Below are positions 17,536-25,461 of a stretch of DNA of 63,154 nt, one piece after another. The stretch comes from an uncultured bacterium (GTDB lineage Bacteria > Verrucomicrobiota > Kiritimatiellia > RFP12 > UBA1067). How positions within the stretch are numbered: the first letter of the stretch is position 1; every line of letters begins with the position of its first letter. Under the pieces are notes generated by a model. The model saw only the letters and a program-made list of their open reading frames with translations. It did not search any database and was not told where the DNA came from. The position numbers were made by a program, and so were the translations under genes. Location of the stretch: positions 1 to 63,154 of the forward strand of contig CACXRO010000026.1 of NCBI GenBank assembly GCA_902770045.1. The letters are read 5' to 3'.

Positions 17536-18150
17536 ATGTCAAACATTCCCGACACCTCCACGACGCTGCTCAAGGACCTCGCGCGCGACAGCCAGCACGC
17601 GCGGTGGGGCGAGTTTGTCGCCCGCTACCAGCCGATGATGGAGTCGTTCATGTCCGCGAACTTCCCGACCGTGGACGCCGCCGACGCGGTCCAGGAGACG
17701 CTGATCGCCCTTATCGAGACCTTCCCGGTCTACCGCTATGTCCCCGAGGAGAAGGGGTCGTTCCACAACTACCTCACCGGCATCCTGCGTCACAAGGCGC
17801 TCAAGATGCTGGCGAAGGAGTCGCACCGCTCCGCGCTTCACGAGGCATACGCGAAGGACGCGGCGGTGGGCGGGGCAGCGTCCGGCGCGGATGACGGCCA
17901 GTGGCGCGACGCGCTTTTTGAAATCGCCCTGCAGCAGTTCATGGCGGATGACACCGTCGCCGACCGCACCAAGCGGATATTCGCCCGCGTCGCGATCGAC
18001 GGCGAGAAGCCGGAGGCGGTGGCGAAGGCGTTCGGAGTGGAGCGCAACGCGGTGGACCAGATCAAGAGCAGGAGCATGACGCGGCTGCGCGAACTGGTCG
18101 CGGCGCTGGAGAAGGTGGACGATGCGCGGCTCGCGGACAGGGGAATTTGA
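17536..18150 (+). CDS. ECF-type RNA polymerase sigma factor
   Basis: A 204-residue sigma-70-like protein with region 2 (FVARYQPMMESFMSANFPT, then AADAVQETLIALI) and region 4 (PEAVAKAFGVERNAVDQIK, then MTRLREL). It should direct RNA polymerase to a dedicated promoter set. There is no anti-sigma gene; instead it overlaps by 29 nt a membrane Ser/Thr kinase, as in kinase-associated ECF groups of PVC bacteria. The start ATG 17536 leaves a leader of about 50 nt after the promoter. Confidence 0.85.
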   Translation: MSNIPDTSTTLLKDLARDSQHARWGEFVARYQPMMESFMSANFPTVDAADAVQETLIALIETFPVYRYVPEEKGSFHNYLTGILRHKALKMLAKESHRSALHEAYAKDAAVGGAASGADDGQWRDALFEIALQQFMADDTVADRTKRIFARVAIDGEKPEAVAKAFGVERNAVDQIKSRSMTRLRELVAALEKVDDARLADRGI

Positions 18151-19465
18151 ATCTTTCCTCGCCCGCCGCGCTCCGCTTGCGACGCCGGCGGCCTTTCGCG
18201 ACGGCGAGACCTTCGGAGAGTGGCGCATAACCGCCTTTCTCGGCATGGGTGGCGGCGGCGAGGTGTACTGCGCGGAAAGGATTGACGGCTCCGTCCGTGC
18301 GGCGCTCAAGCTCCAGGTTTCCCGCGAGGGCGCATCTTCCTTGCGCTTCGAGCGCGAGGTCGCCGTGCTTTCCGCGAACCGGTATCCGTTCTTTCCGCGG
18401 TTTTTCGGCGCGGGCGAGGACCGCGGGTGCAGGTATTACGCGATGGAGCTGCTGGAGCCGGTGGAATTGCCGCGCACTGACGCTGCAGTGGCGGAATTTC
18501 TCATCGAGGTCTGCGGCGCGGTCCGGGCGCTTCACCGGCATGGACTGGTCCATCGTGACATCAAGCCGCAGAACATCATGCGCCGCGCAAACGGCGAACT
18601 CGTCCTGATCGACCTCGGACTCGTCAAGGAGATTTCGAAGGGCTCCGGCCGGGCGGCCGCGTCCATGACGATTGTCGAGGGCAAGCCGCTTGGCGCCGGC
18701 ACTCCACGGTACGCCGCGCCGGAGCAGTTCACGGGGGACGAAGTCACCCCCGCGACCGACATCCACGCGCTCGGCATGCTGGCGAACGAATGCTTCCTCG
18801 GGCGCCCGCCGCGCGCCTGGCAGCGCATAGTCGTGGAGTCGACGAGCTCGGTGCCGGGCAGGAGGTATGCTGACGTCGACGACTTCTGCCGCGCCGTGCG
18901 CCGCCGCCACCGTGGACGCCGCGTGCGGGTGGCGCTGGTCGCGCTTGCGGCAATTGTGTCTGTGGCGATGGCGGTGAGGGCCTGGTACCTGGGCGGCGGC
19001 GCGGACACGCTGGCGTGGCGGGCGCTCTGCGAGCCGGTCGTAACAAACATAGTCGAGCGGCAGCTGGTGTACGAAAAACCGGCAACCAACGACTTCGGCA
19101 AGGTGGTTGTCGCCAAGCGCGTCTTGCGCGAGGTGCCGAAGGAGGTCCGCGGCACCTTGGTGCGGCTGCGCGGCGGGCGGCACGAGTTCGCGGAGCCGCT
19201 GCGTCTTGAGTCTGGGCGGCACTACTGGATTGTCGGTCCGGGTTCGCTTGACGCCGACATAGAATGCGACGGGAAGGCTTTTCTGCACCTCGACCGCTGT
19301 GAACTTACGAACCGCAGCCGCAAGCCGGTCGGCGAGGCCGGCGTCATCTACGTCTTTGCGAAGGGCGTGCGGATCAACTTTGCCAATCTTGCGCCCGATC
19401 CCCGCTGGCGATCCGCCATGGAAGACTACGACTGCGCCTACAACCAGGTCAAGTTCGGGGAATAA
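18122..19465 (+). CDS. Transmembrane Ser/Thr protein kinase
   Basis: A 447-residue kinase. It has a glycine loop LGMGGGGEVYCAE, an AALKLQ lysine, the catalytic loop HRDIKPQN, DLG in place of DFG, and AAPEQ for the APE motif. One membrane helix follows at about 265-287 (VALVALAAIVSVAMAV). The remaining ~155 residues should be periplasmic and look beta-rich. No PASTA or WD repeats are seen. It probably senses an envelope signal and acts on the ECF sigma factor encoded just upstream, but that link is inferred from overlap alone. Confidence 0.88.
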   Translation: MRGSRTGEFESFLARRAPLATPAAFRDGETFGEWRITAFLGMGGGGEVYCAERIDGSVRAALKLQVSREGASSLRFEREVAVLSANRYPFFPRFFGAGEDRGCRYYAMELLEPVELPRTDAAVAEFLIEVCGAVRALHRHGLVHRDIKPQNIMRRANGELVLIDLGLVKEISKGSGRAAASMTIVEGKPLGAGTPRYAAPEQFTGDEVTPATDIHALGMLANECFLGRPPRAWQRIVVESTSSVPGRRYADVDDFCRAVRRRHRGRRVRVALVALAAIVSVAMAVRAWYLGGGADTLAWRALCEPVVTNIVERQLVYEKPATNDFGKVVVAKRVLREVPKEVRGTLVRLRGGRHEFAEPLRLESGRHYWIVGPGSLDADIECDGKAFLHLDRCELTNRSRKPVGEAGVIYVFAKGVRINFANLAPDPRWRSAMEDYDCAYNQVKFGE

Positions 19466-19469
19466 TTCA

Positions 19470-19687
19470 GAATTTTCAGTTCTTCGCGTAAGATATCCGC
19501 TCTGGCTGGGCAACATAAGGTAGAGAGACTGTGTTGCCGGGAGCTTCCCGGAGTGGATGGAGATTGCGCCCTCTCTTTCCGTCCGCGCACGCAAACAGGG
19601 CACGGAGGAAAATCCAGATGAGCAATCTATCGCAATTTCACGGCGATTTGGGGCGGCCGTCCAGGGCGCAATTTGGACGATCGTCCC
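19470..19687. repeat. Structured ~220-bp repeat, copy R1
   Basis: Direct repeat of 20785-21004 with about 85-90% identity by eye. Internal pairing: AGAGAG (19522-19527) with CTCTCT (19571-19576) encloses a CCGGGA/TCCCGG hairpin; a second hairpin is CCGTCC...GGGCACGG; a third is the GGCGGCCGTCCA/TGGACGATCGTCC stem with G-U pairs. It occupies the gap between the kinase and the next small gene. Confidence 0.8.
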
Positions 19688-19748
19688 ATTTTGATTTGTA
19701 TCCAAGCCACGGTGGCGAGGAGCAATAGAGACAAAAAAGGAACACTGT

Positions 19749-19961
19749 ATGAAAAAGCAGTTAGTGATGACTGTCGACCTTGACGGCGCGAAAGGAAAAT
19801 TCGTCGCAATCGAGGTTAGGCATGACAACAAAACCAACGGCACGATTGTTGTCGATGATAAGTCCGTCAGGTATTGCAAGCCTGGGCAGAAGCGCAAAAG
19901 CGGAGTTGGCTATAGCATAGACGAGTTCATCAGTTTGATGAAGCAAGGAAAGAAGATCTAA
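19749..19961 (+). CDS. Small hypothetical protein (70 aa)
   Basis: A basic, soluble 70-residue protein beginning MKKQLVMTVDLDGAKG and ending SLMKQGKKI, with no signal peptide or membrane helix. AAGGA lies about 8 nt before the ATG. I do not recognise a family. It starts the AT-richer island and follows repeat R1. A 30-bp gap separates it from the following lipoprotein gene, so the two are probably cotranscribed. Confidence 0.6.
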   Translation: MKKQLVMTVDLDGAKGKFVAIEVRHDNKTNGTIVVDDKSVRYCKPGQKRKSGVGYSIDEFISLMKQGKKI

Positions 19962-19991
19962 CAACATTACAACCAGAGAAAGGAAATACAA

Positions 19992-20597
19992 ATGAACAGA
20001 ATGATGAAGTTGGCCGTGTTTGCGGTCGGTGTCGAGGCGATGCTCAGCTTCGCCGGGTGTGGTGCAAAGGGACCTGATGCAGTAGCGTTAGACTTCATGC
20101 AGAAATTTTCATCTGGGCAGGTGAATCTTGAGTACTTAACTAAAAATTGTACGGAAGATACCGCAAAAATGTTTTCTTTGGCTTGGGATGAAGTGGATAA
20201 GGATGAAGTGGGTAAGGAGATTAGAGGTGCTACATTCAAGGTGACCAATACCGAAATCAAAGGGGACAAAGCCGTTGTTTCAATCGAACAGACAGATGCA
20301 GATAAGAAGACCAAGACTGATAGCAGGTTGGACCTTGTTAAGGTTGATGGTAATTGGCGTGTAGATTATATGGCCAGAGCCGCTGATGCGTGCGTCACTA
20401 ATATGAAAAATATTCAGGTTGCATACGAGATGGCGATGATGGGCGGTCAAACTGTTAAGAGAGTGTCGGATTTATGTGGTGAGAAGGGATATATTAAGGT
20501 TGAACCTCAATGTCCTCTAGGGGGGAAGTATAAAATTGATGAGAACGGTAATATTACTTGTCCAAGTGGCGCAAAAGGGCATGTCCTTCCCCAATGA
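19992..20597 (+). CDS. Lipoprotein fusing an NTF2/DUF4878-like domain to a pseudopilin-like tail
   Basis: A 201-residue lipoprotein with lipobox LSFAGC (Cys 23). Residues of about 25-128 resemble DUF4878/NTF2-like domains: an N-terminal helix, then strands ending in DLVKVDGNWRVDYM. The tail (ACVTNMKNIQVAYEMAM, then YIKVEPQCPLGGKY, then ITCPSGAKGHVLP) resembles the soluble C-terminal region of type II secretion-like prepilins, but without a pilin helix. It should be anchored to the outer or inner membrane after processing by Lgt/Lsp. AAGGAAA precedes the ATG. Confidence 0.75.
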   Translation: MNRMMKLAVFAVGVEAMLSFAGCGAKGPDAVALDFMQKFSSGQVNLEYLTKNCTEDTAKMFSLAWDEVDKDEVGKEIRGATFKVTNTEIKGDKAVVSIEQTDADKKTKTDSRLDLVKVDGNWRVDYMARAADACVTNMKNIQVAYEMAMMGGQTVKRVSDLCGEKGYIKVEPQCPLGGKYKIDENGNITCPSGAKGHVLPQ

Positions 20598-20604
20598 TAA
20601 TTAT

Positions 20605-20838
20605 ATGCGTTTAAGGTTTTTGTCGTGTATTCTTCTCTCACTGTTATGCTTATTGGCAGTGGGAGAAGATACATGTTTTTGGACGCGCTCTGATGTCGGC
20701 ATCACGCAGTTTCGCCGTCATCTCGGAGGCGAAATGATCTTAACGCCGCGGCAGAACAGCCGCGGCGCTTTTGATTCTCGCGCAGAATTTTCAGTTTCTC
20801 GCGTAAGATATTCACTCCGGCTCGGCAACATAAGGTAG
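20605..20838 (+). CDS. Possible small secreted protein or gene remnant
   Basis: An open frame of 77 codons beginning with a good signal peptide (MRLRFLSCILLSLLCLLAVG) followed by EDTCFWTRSD. After about 40 codons it runs through a terminator hairpin (20744-20767) and into repeat R2, so the 3' part is unlikely to be real coding sequence. Either a truncated gene whose end was replaced by the repeat, or chance. No distinct ribosome binding site is seen. Confidence 0.3.
   Translation: MRLRFLSCILLSLLCLLAVGEDTCFWTRSDVGITQFRRHLGGEMILTPRQNSRGAFDSRAEFSVSRVRYSLRLGNIR
20744..20772 (+). terminator. Intrinsic terminator before repeat R2
   Basis: CGCCGCGGC (20744-20752), loop AGAACA, exact complement GCCGCGGCG (20759-20767), then CTTTTG. 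A 9-bp all-GC stem with a short T-run; it should end transcription from the lipoprotein gene at 19992. Confidence 0.75.
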
Positions 20839-21004
20839 AGAGACTGTGTTGCCGGGAACTTCCCGGAGTGGATGGAGATTGCGCCCTCTCTTTCCGTCCG
20901 CGCACGCAAAAAGGGCACGGAGGAAAGATTCAGATGAGCGAATACGCGCTATTTCACAGCGATTTGGGGCGGCCGTCCAGGGCGCAATTTGGACGGTCGC
21001 CCCC
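20785..21004. repeat. Structured ~220-bp repeat, copy R2
   Basis: Second copy of R1. The 3' hairpin is stronger here: 20967-20979 (GGGCGGCCGTCCA) pairs with 20990-21002 with one mismatch. The inner hairpin is CCGGGAA/TTCCCGG. It ends right before a TATAAT box and the large lipoprotein gene at 21098. Confidence 0.8.
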
Positions 21005-21005
21005 T

Positions 21006-21011
21006 TATAAT
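21006..21011 (+). promoter_or_regulatory. Candidate -10 box for the large lipoprotein gene
   Basis: TATAAT just after repeat R2, without the TG extension seen elsewhere. It is placed about 87 bp before the ATG at 21098. Confidence 0.4.
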
Positions 21012-21097
21012 TGCATTATTAACCACATCATCAACGCAAGGAGAGATATCCCCTCGTTTCTCCAGGCACAATAAATCTGAGGGTTGAAAGGGAAAAT

Positions 21098-23716
21098 ATG
21101 AAAACGATTATAAATGTATGCGCAGCTGTTTGTGCACTGATTGTAGTAGGGTGCGCATCCAAGATGGCAGCGCTGAATTCCGAGAAGACATTCGAAATCG
21201 GCAACTCCTTGGGCGGTAAGTATTATCTTGAAAGGGTAAATGCAGGAGATGTGTGCTTTGACTCTTCTGGAATTCGCAAGGGGATTCTGTCCGATCAGAT
21301 ATTGAAAAAGGCGTTTGTTGGAACTATTGAGGATAAACAATGTCTGCCGGTATCGATTAGCGTGTCTGCAACCAAGGCAAATGCAAATGGAGGTATGGCT
21401 TCGGTAAATAATCTTCTTGCGTTATGTACATTGACAATTTGGCCTTGCATTTCTGCGGAGGAATCTGATTATACGGTGACTGTGGAGACGGTGATGGGGA
21501 GACATGCGGCTGAGTTTAAGATTCTCAATCGTGAATGGCTCGGGCTTTCACCTTTCGCCATTATTCCTGTCCCGGGATGGGCTGATGTGCGAGGTGAGGA
21601 CGCAAAGATTAGCGCTTATCATCTTTCTCAGGTCGTTGCAGGCATCCGTGAAGCTTGCGTGCCGCTTGCCGACGATTATCAAGCTTTTCTCAAGAATCAG
21701 TCGAATTGGCTGGAGAAGATAGATCAGATACGGTCAGAAGAGGCGTTTCAGTTGTTCAAGTCCGCGCCACAGGAGTCGGCTCGGGTGTCAGCACTTGCGC
21801 GAATTTGCAATAAGACCATCGCCGAGAAGCATCAAGATGAATTTATTGCAGCATTCAAGGCTTCGGAATCTTCTGACGTCAAGCTTGGAATCTTGAAGCT
21901 GCTTAATGACGCGAGCATTTCAAAATTGCCGTATGATCCATCGCTTGTCGGATATTGGACGAGGATTACCGATCAGCGCGTTCTGGCTAAGGTATATCAG
22001 AATTGTTTTGCTCAGATTGCTCAGGATGATCGTGCGAAATTTGCGGCTAGATTTTCCGATGAGTCAATTCTAAGGGAATTGATAGCACCTCCGTCAAAAG
22101 AGCAGATGACCAAAGCCAATAATGAAAGGCGGGACTCGATAGCTAATCTACATAGGCGTTTGAGAGAGCTGAATGCTCAAGCGGAGAATCTGGATGAACA
22201 GGCGTTGAAAACGCGTGTGTATTCTCGTGGTAAGGAAGGCGAGCAGAAAGCTGCAACATACAAGGCTCAGGCAGTGGCAGTCAGGACGGCGGCAGGGGAG
22301 ATTGAGAAGCAGATTAAGCGTCTTGAGGACACTCCTGTCGAATGTGGATTGTATGTGGCCGATGCTGATGCGCGAAAGGTTCTCTACGGGAAGATCGCCC
22401 CTTCGGTTTTGGAAAAAGTTGCGATTGACGAAGTGAATATGCATGAGATTGACGATTGGAATAGAGGGCGTCTCAACGAACTAGAAACAGCGGTTGAGAT
22501 AGCGAAGAATGTTTCGTCCAGGGAAATTGCTGGACGAATCGCAATTGCGATCATGTCCAAGGTCAACAAGTATCGTTCGCTGCGACAGAAATCATGGCTA
22601 TCGTCATGGTCGGACGAGGACAAGGCGAAAGAAGACAAGCTTGCCAAATCCGTAGAGGGCATGGTGTACGATGATCTGCTTGAAAAGACCGTGCGCGATG
22701 ACGTCTCCTCTCTTGTGCCGCTTGCGCCGTTGTTTAAGGACAAGAAGCGCTTGTCCGCACTTGGGATGGCACGCATAGAGAATGCTGTTAAGGGCGGGAA
22801 TGACGGTGAGATAAACGCGGCGTGGAAAGAGTATGGCGGTTTGGTGACCGATGATGAAATGTTGAAGGTCTTGTCTTTGGCGAGCACATGTCTTCGTCGA
22901 CCTGCCTTTGATAGGGTCCGGGACGAGAAAGTCAAGGCGGAGATTCTTGCGGCCGTCAAGGCGGCGCTCGAAAATGAGCTTAGGCTTAGCACTTCCAAGC
23001 AAGGCGAGCTTGCAGAGCTGATTGATGCGATTGGCAATGGAGAAGAACTGGTCGCGTGGATTAGGTGCAGGAACAATCAAACCGACTTGCAGAGGAGAGA
23101 GGCATTCAATAAGATGAAGGGAAGAATGATCGCCCTGAGCGGAGAGGTTAGAAATGTCGGTGCTACGGCGTTTGGGGGGGAGACGTATGTTTCCCTGAAG
23201 ATAGGCAAACTCGATAGGTTTTCCGATCTCAATGTCCAATTTAACGTCAAAGATGCCTGCAAGGAAGCGGTCGGTAAATGGGAGAAGGGAAAATGGCACG
23301 CAATGCGCGGGCGCGTCAAGGGGACTGGCGACCTTGAGGACGACGCCTCGTGCGAAGACGGCGAGGTTGTCCCGGTAGAGCGATTCAACGAAGCGAGAGG
23401 CATTAAAGGTGAGATTGACGATATAAAGCGGCAACTGAGGGAGATGGAAGAGAATCATGTCCCGCCAGAGCCGCGCAGTTCGTCGTTGATTGGCAAGGCG
23501 GCAAGCAGTTGGACCGACGGTGGGGTTAATGGCTTGAGGGATGAGCTAGAGAGTGTGGGCGACGAATTGGATAGGGCCGCTAGAGCTCTTGATCGGCAGC
23601 TAGAGGGCGTTGGTGCTGAATTAGATAGGTCTGTTCGGCAGTTAGAACGTGCGGGTGACGAATTGGACAGGTCCGCTAGGGAGTTGAATCGGCAACTAAA
23701 CAGCCTTTCATTCTAA
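21098..23716 (+). CDS. Large lipoprotein with helical body, OB-like domain and coiled-coil tail
   Basis: An 872-residue lipoprotein with lipobox LIVVGC (Cys 19). The body is strongly helical, with many Lys/Glu-rich segments. At about 680-755 a beta-rich stretch (MIALSGEVRNVGATAFGGET, then YVSLKIGKL) resembles an OB-fold (tRNA_anti-like) domain. The last ~65 residues repeat ELDRxxRxLxRQL-type units four times and should form a coiled coil. No full-length family is recognised. Base composition is lower in GC than the flanking housekeeping genes, which suggests transfer. AGGGTTGAAAGGG precedes the ATG. Confidence 0.75.
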   Translation: MKTIINVCAAVCALIVVGCASKMAALNSEKTFEIGNSLGGKYYLERVNAGDVCFDSSGIRKGILSDQILKKAFVGTIEDKQCLPVSISVSATKANANGGMASVNNLLALCTLTIWPCISAEESDYTVTVETVMGRHAAEFKILNREWLGLSPFAIIPVPGWADVRGEDAKISAYHLSQVVAGIREACVPLADDYQAFLKNQSNWLEKIDQIRSEEAFQLFKSAPQESARVSALARICNKTIAEKHQDEFIAAFKASESSDVKLGILKLLNDASISKLPYDPSLVGYWTRITDQRVLAKVYQNCFAQIAQDDRAKFAARFSDESILRELIAPPSKEQMTKANNERRDSIANLHRRLRELNAQAENLDEQALKTRVYSRGKEGEQKAATYKAQAVAVRTAAGEIEKQIKRLEDTPVECGLYVADADARKVLYGKIAPSVLEKVAIDEVNMHEIDDWNRGRLNELETAVEIAKNVSSREIAGRIAIAIMSKVNKYRSLRQKSWLSSWSDEDKAKEDKLAKSVEGMVYDDLLEKTVRDDVSSLVPLAPLFKDKKRLSALGMARIENAVKGGNDGEINAAWKEYGGLVTDDEMLKVLSLASTCLRRPAFDRVRDEKVKAEILAAVKAALENELRLSTSKQGELAELIDAIGNGEELVAWIRCRNNQTDLQRREAFNKMKGRMIALSGEVRNVGATAFGGETYVSLKIGKLDRFSDLNVQFNVKDACKEAVGKWEKGKWHAMRGRVKGTGDLEDDASCEDGEVVPVERFNEARGIKGEIDDIKRQLREMEENHVPPEPRSSSLIGKAASSWTDGGVNGLRDELESVGDELDRAARALDRQLEGVGAELDRSVRQLERAGDELDRSARELNRQLNSLSF

Positions 23717-23836
23717 TGTGCTAGTATTTAGTAATGTTTAAGTCAGGAATCCAGTATTCGATGTAAAACAACCTTCAGGGAGCTGCCCTTTGGCTTCTTG
23801 GCAGGTGTCAAATACAAAGGGGAAAGGAAAAACAAA

Positions 23837-24208
23837 ATGAGTGAACAAAAAGTAAAAAGCAATGCGCCCTGGATACTTGGTATCATCGGTCTGGCGTTGG
23901 CCGTCCCGAACTTTGTGTGTTCGGTGATGTGTTCCGAGGCGGCGAAGCAGTTCGGAACGGAGGCCGATAAAGCGCATTTCAGTGAGAGTAATGTGGCTAT
24001 CGGCATTGTGCTGACGCTTGTGCTGTTCTTGTTGTCGTTCTTTGGGAAGGCCAAGATATCTCTCATTACAGGATTTATGATGTTGGTGGGATCGCTGTAT
24101 ATGATTTATCTGAACATTACGCAGTTGCAGATACTTGGGCTTTCTGAGGGTGTAGTTTTCTTGTTCGCGGCAATTTTTAGCATGACGAATGTGAAGAAAG
24201 CGAAATAA
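23837..24208 (+). CDS. Small four-helix membrane protein
   Basis: A 123-residue protein with four hydrophobic segments (about 11-30, 51-68, 74-93 and 97-114) and a basic C-terminus. The chosen start is ATG 23837, because AAGGGGAAAGGA lies just upstream. No family is recognised with confidence; the layout resembles small DUF4190-type or similar membrane proteins. It is followed after 8 bp by an Lgt-like gene. Confidence 0.65.
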   Translation: MSEQKVKSNAPWILGIIGLALAVPNFVCSVMCSEAAKQFGTEADKAHFSESNVAIGIVLTLVLFLLSFFGKAKISLITGFMMLVGSLYMIYLNITQLQILGLSEGVVFLFAAIFSMTNVKKAK

Positions 24209-24216
24209 GTTGTCAT

Positions 24217-25035
24217 ATGCCGATTCGCCAGTATGTGTGTTTGTTTGGCACGACGATTCCGTGGTACGGAATCTGTGTCGGCATTGCGCTGCTGGCGATC
24301 GGCATCTGGATGATCCACAACTTCAGGTTGTTCAAGATGAACGGGGACGAGCAGAACGCCATTCTGTTCCGCTTCCCGTTCATGGTTTTGTTCGGGGTTG
24401 TCGTCGCGTTTGCGCTGGATGCGCTGTTTACCGGCGACTGGAAGACCTGGCTCGGCCCGATGGAAGGGCGGAGGATAGGCTTCACCTTTACGGGATGGCT
24501 CTTCGGCGTAATCGTGTTCATGCTGGTTTTCGGAGGGCGTTTTCCTTTCGGTCGCAGATTCCTCCTGAACATGTTTCTTCCGATATTCGCCTTGGCGCAG
24601 GCGATCGGGAGGATAGGCTGCTTTCTGTCTGGCTGTTGCTACGGCATCCCGTGCGACTGCGGTGTGCGATACCCGGCTGGAAGCCTGCCGTATTCAATCG
24701 TTGGCAGCATTCCGTTGATGCCTATCCAAATTTACGAAGCATGCGCGCTAGCGCTGTTGTTTCTGGTTTCAATCAGATTCGCCTTCAGGGTCAGGGCCGC
24801 CGTGTATCTATTCGGCGTCGGCGTCATACGGTTCACGGCCGAATTTCTCAGATATGACCATCGAGGCGATTTCTTCGGATTGACCGCTCTGTCGCCGCAG
24901 CAGTGCATGTCGGTGTTGTTTGTAATGACGGGTGCGTGCATTCTTCCGTGCATTCTTCTGGTGGAGTCGCGTCGTCCTGAGTCATGTATGCCATGCGTGA
25001 AATCGCAGGATGAGGAAGGATTGCCGTTAACATGA
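24217..25035 (+). CDS. Prolipoprotein diacylglyceryl transferase-like protein
   Basis: A 272-residue multi-pass membrane protein of the Lgt family, which transfers diacylglyceryl from phosphatidylglycerol to the lipobox cysteine. It has the signature AQAIGRIGCFLSGCCYG, then PIQIYEA, and RFTAEFLRYD near the end. The N-terminal His-Gly motif region is replaced by WYGICVG. It lies in the lipoprotein island next to two lipoprotein genes, so it may be an accessory paralogue rather than the housekeeping lgt. That cannot be decided from one window. Confidence 0.8.
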   Translation: MPIRQYVCLFGTTIPWYGICVGIALLAIGIWMIHNFRLFKMNGDEQNAILFRFPFMVLFGVVVAFALDALFTGDWKTWLGPMEGRRIGFTFTGWLFGVIVFMLVFGGRFPFGRRFLLNMFLPIFALAQAIGRIGCFLSGCCYGIPCDCGVRYPAGSLPYSIVGSIPLMPIQIYEACALALLFLVSIRFAFRVRAAVYLFGVGVIRFTAEFLRYDHRGDFFGLTALSPQQCMSVLFVMTGACILPCILLVESRRPESCMPCVKSQDEEGLPLT

Positions 25036-25160
25036 GGACTTTCTGCGCGATTGCATATTGGATTGGAGTAGCAGCCATGTGTCTCTGCGTTTTGCCGCTG
25101 GCTGTACTGGGCATGGTTCTGAAGCCCATGCAGAAACTGCTTCGCAAGGCAAGAAGCTGA
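25032..25160 (+). CDS. 42-residue membrane peptide overlapping the Lgt-like gene
   Basis: ATG 25032 overlaps the stop of the Lgt-like gene (ATGA). The frame gives MRTFCAIAYWIGVAAMCLCV, then LPLAVLGMVLKP, then a basic tail LLRKARS. One or two hydrophobic helices with a positive C-terminus look like a real small membrane protein. The overlap suggests translational coupling. No homologue is recognised. Confidence 0.5.
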   Translation: MRTFCAIAYWIGVAAMCLCVLPLAVLGMVLKPMQKLLRKARS

Positions 25161-25169
25161 TGCTTGTGG

Positions 25170-25445
25170 CTACGGCGTATCGGGCGAGCGGGGGTCGAGC
25201 AGAAAGTCGACGACATTCATGCGCTTGATGCCGTCATGGTCGAGAGGCGGGTCGTTGTCGAGGGTGAGCAGGAACTTGGGGTGGTTGTCGCGGATGGATT
25301 TGAGCGGCGCGAGTTCTCGGTCGAGCGTTGTTTCGTCGCGGACAGTGTACGCCACCTGGAAGTAGCGGGGAAGTCCGTTTTCAAGCGTCACGAAATCGAC
25401 TTCTCCGTTGTTGAGGACGCCGACATAGATTTCGCGGAATCGCCG
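25170..25445 (-). pseudogene. 3' remnant of a DUF4143-type AAA ATPase
   Basis: The minus strand encodes YVGVLNNGEVDFVTLENG, PRYFQVAYTVRDE, LAPLKSIRDNHPKFLLTLDN and GIKRMNVVDFLL. This is the highly conserved end of the ATPases with an N-terminal AAA domain and a C-terminal DUF4143. Only about 90 residues remain and the ATPase domain is absent. The fragment begins just after the stop of the histidine kinase gene. Confidence 0.75.
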
Positions 25446-25461
25446 GCGTGCTGGAGGGGGC

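Noticed and set aside
20868..21074. Short frames inside repeats R1 and R2 sharing the sequence DLGRPSRAQFGRS
   Set aside because: The similarity follows from DNA repeat identity; hairpins run through the frame and no start signals are present.
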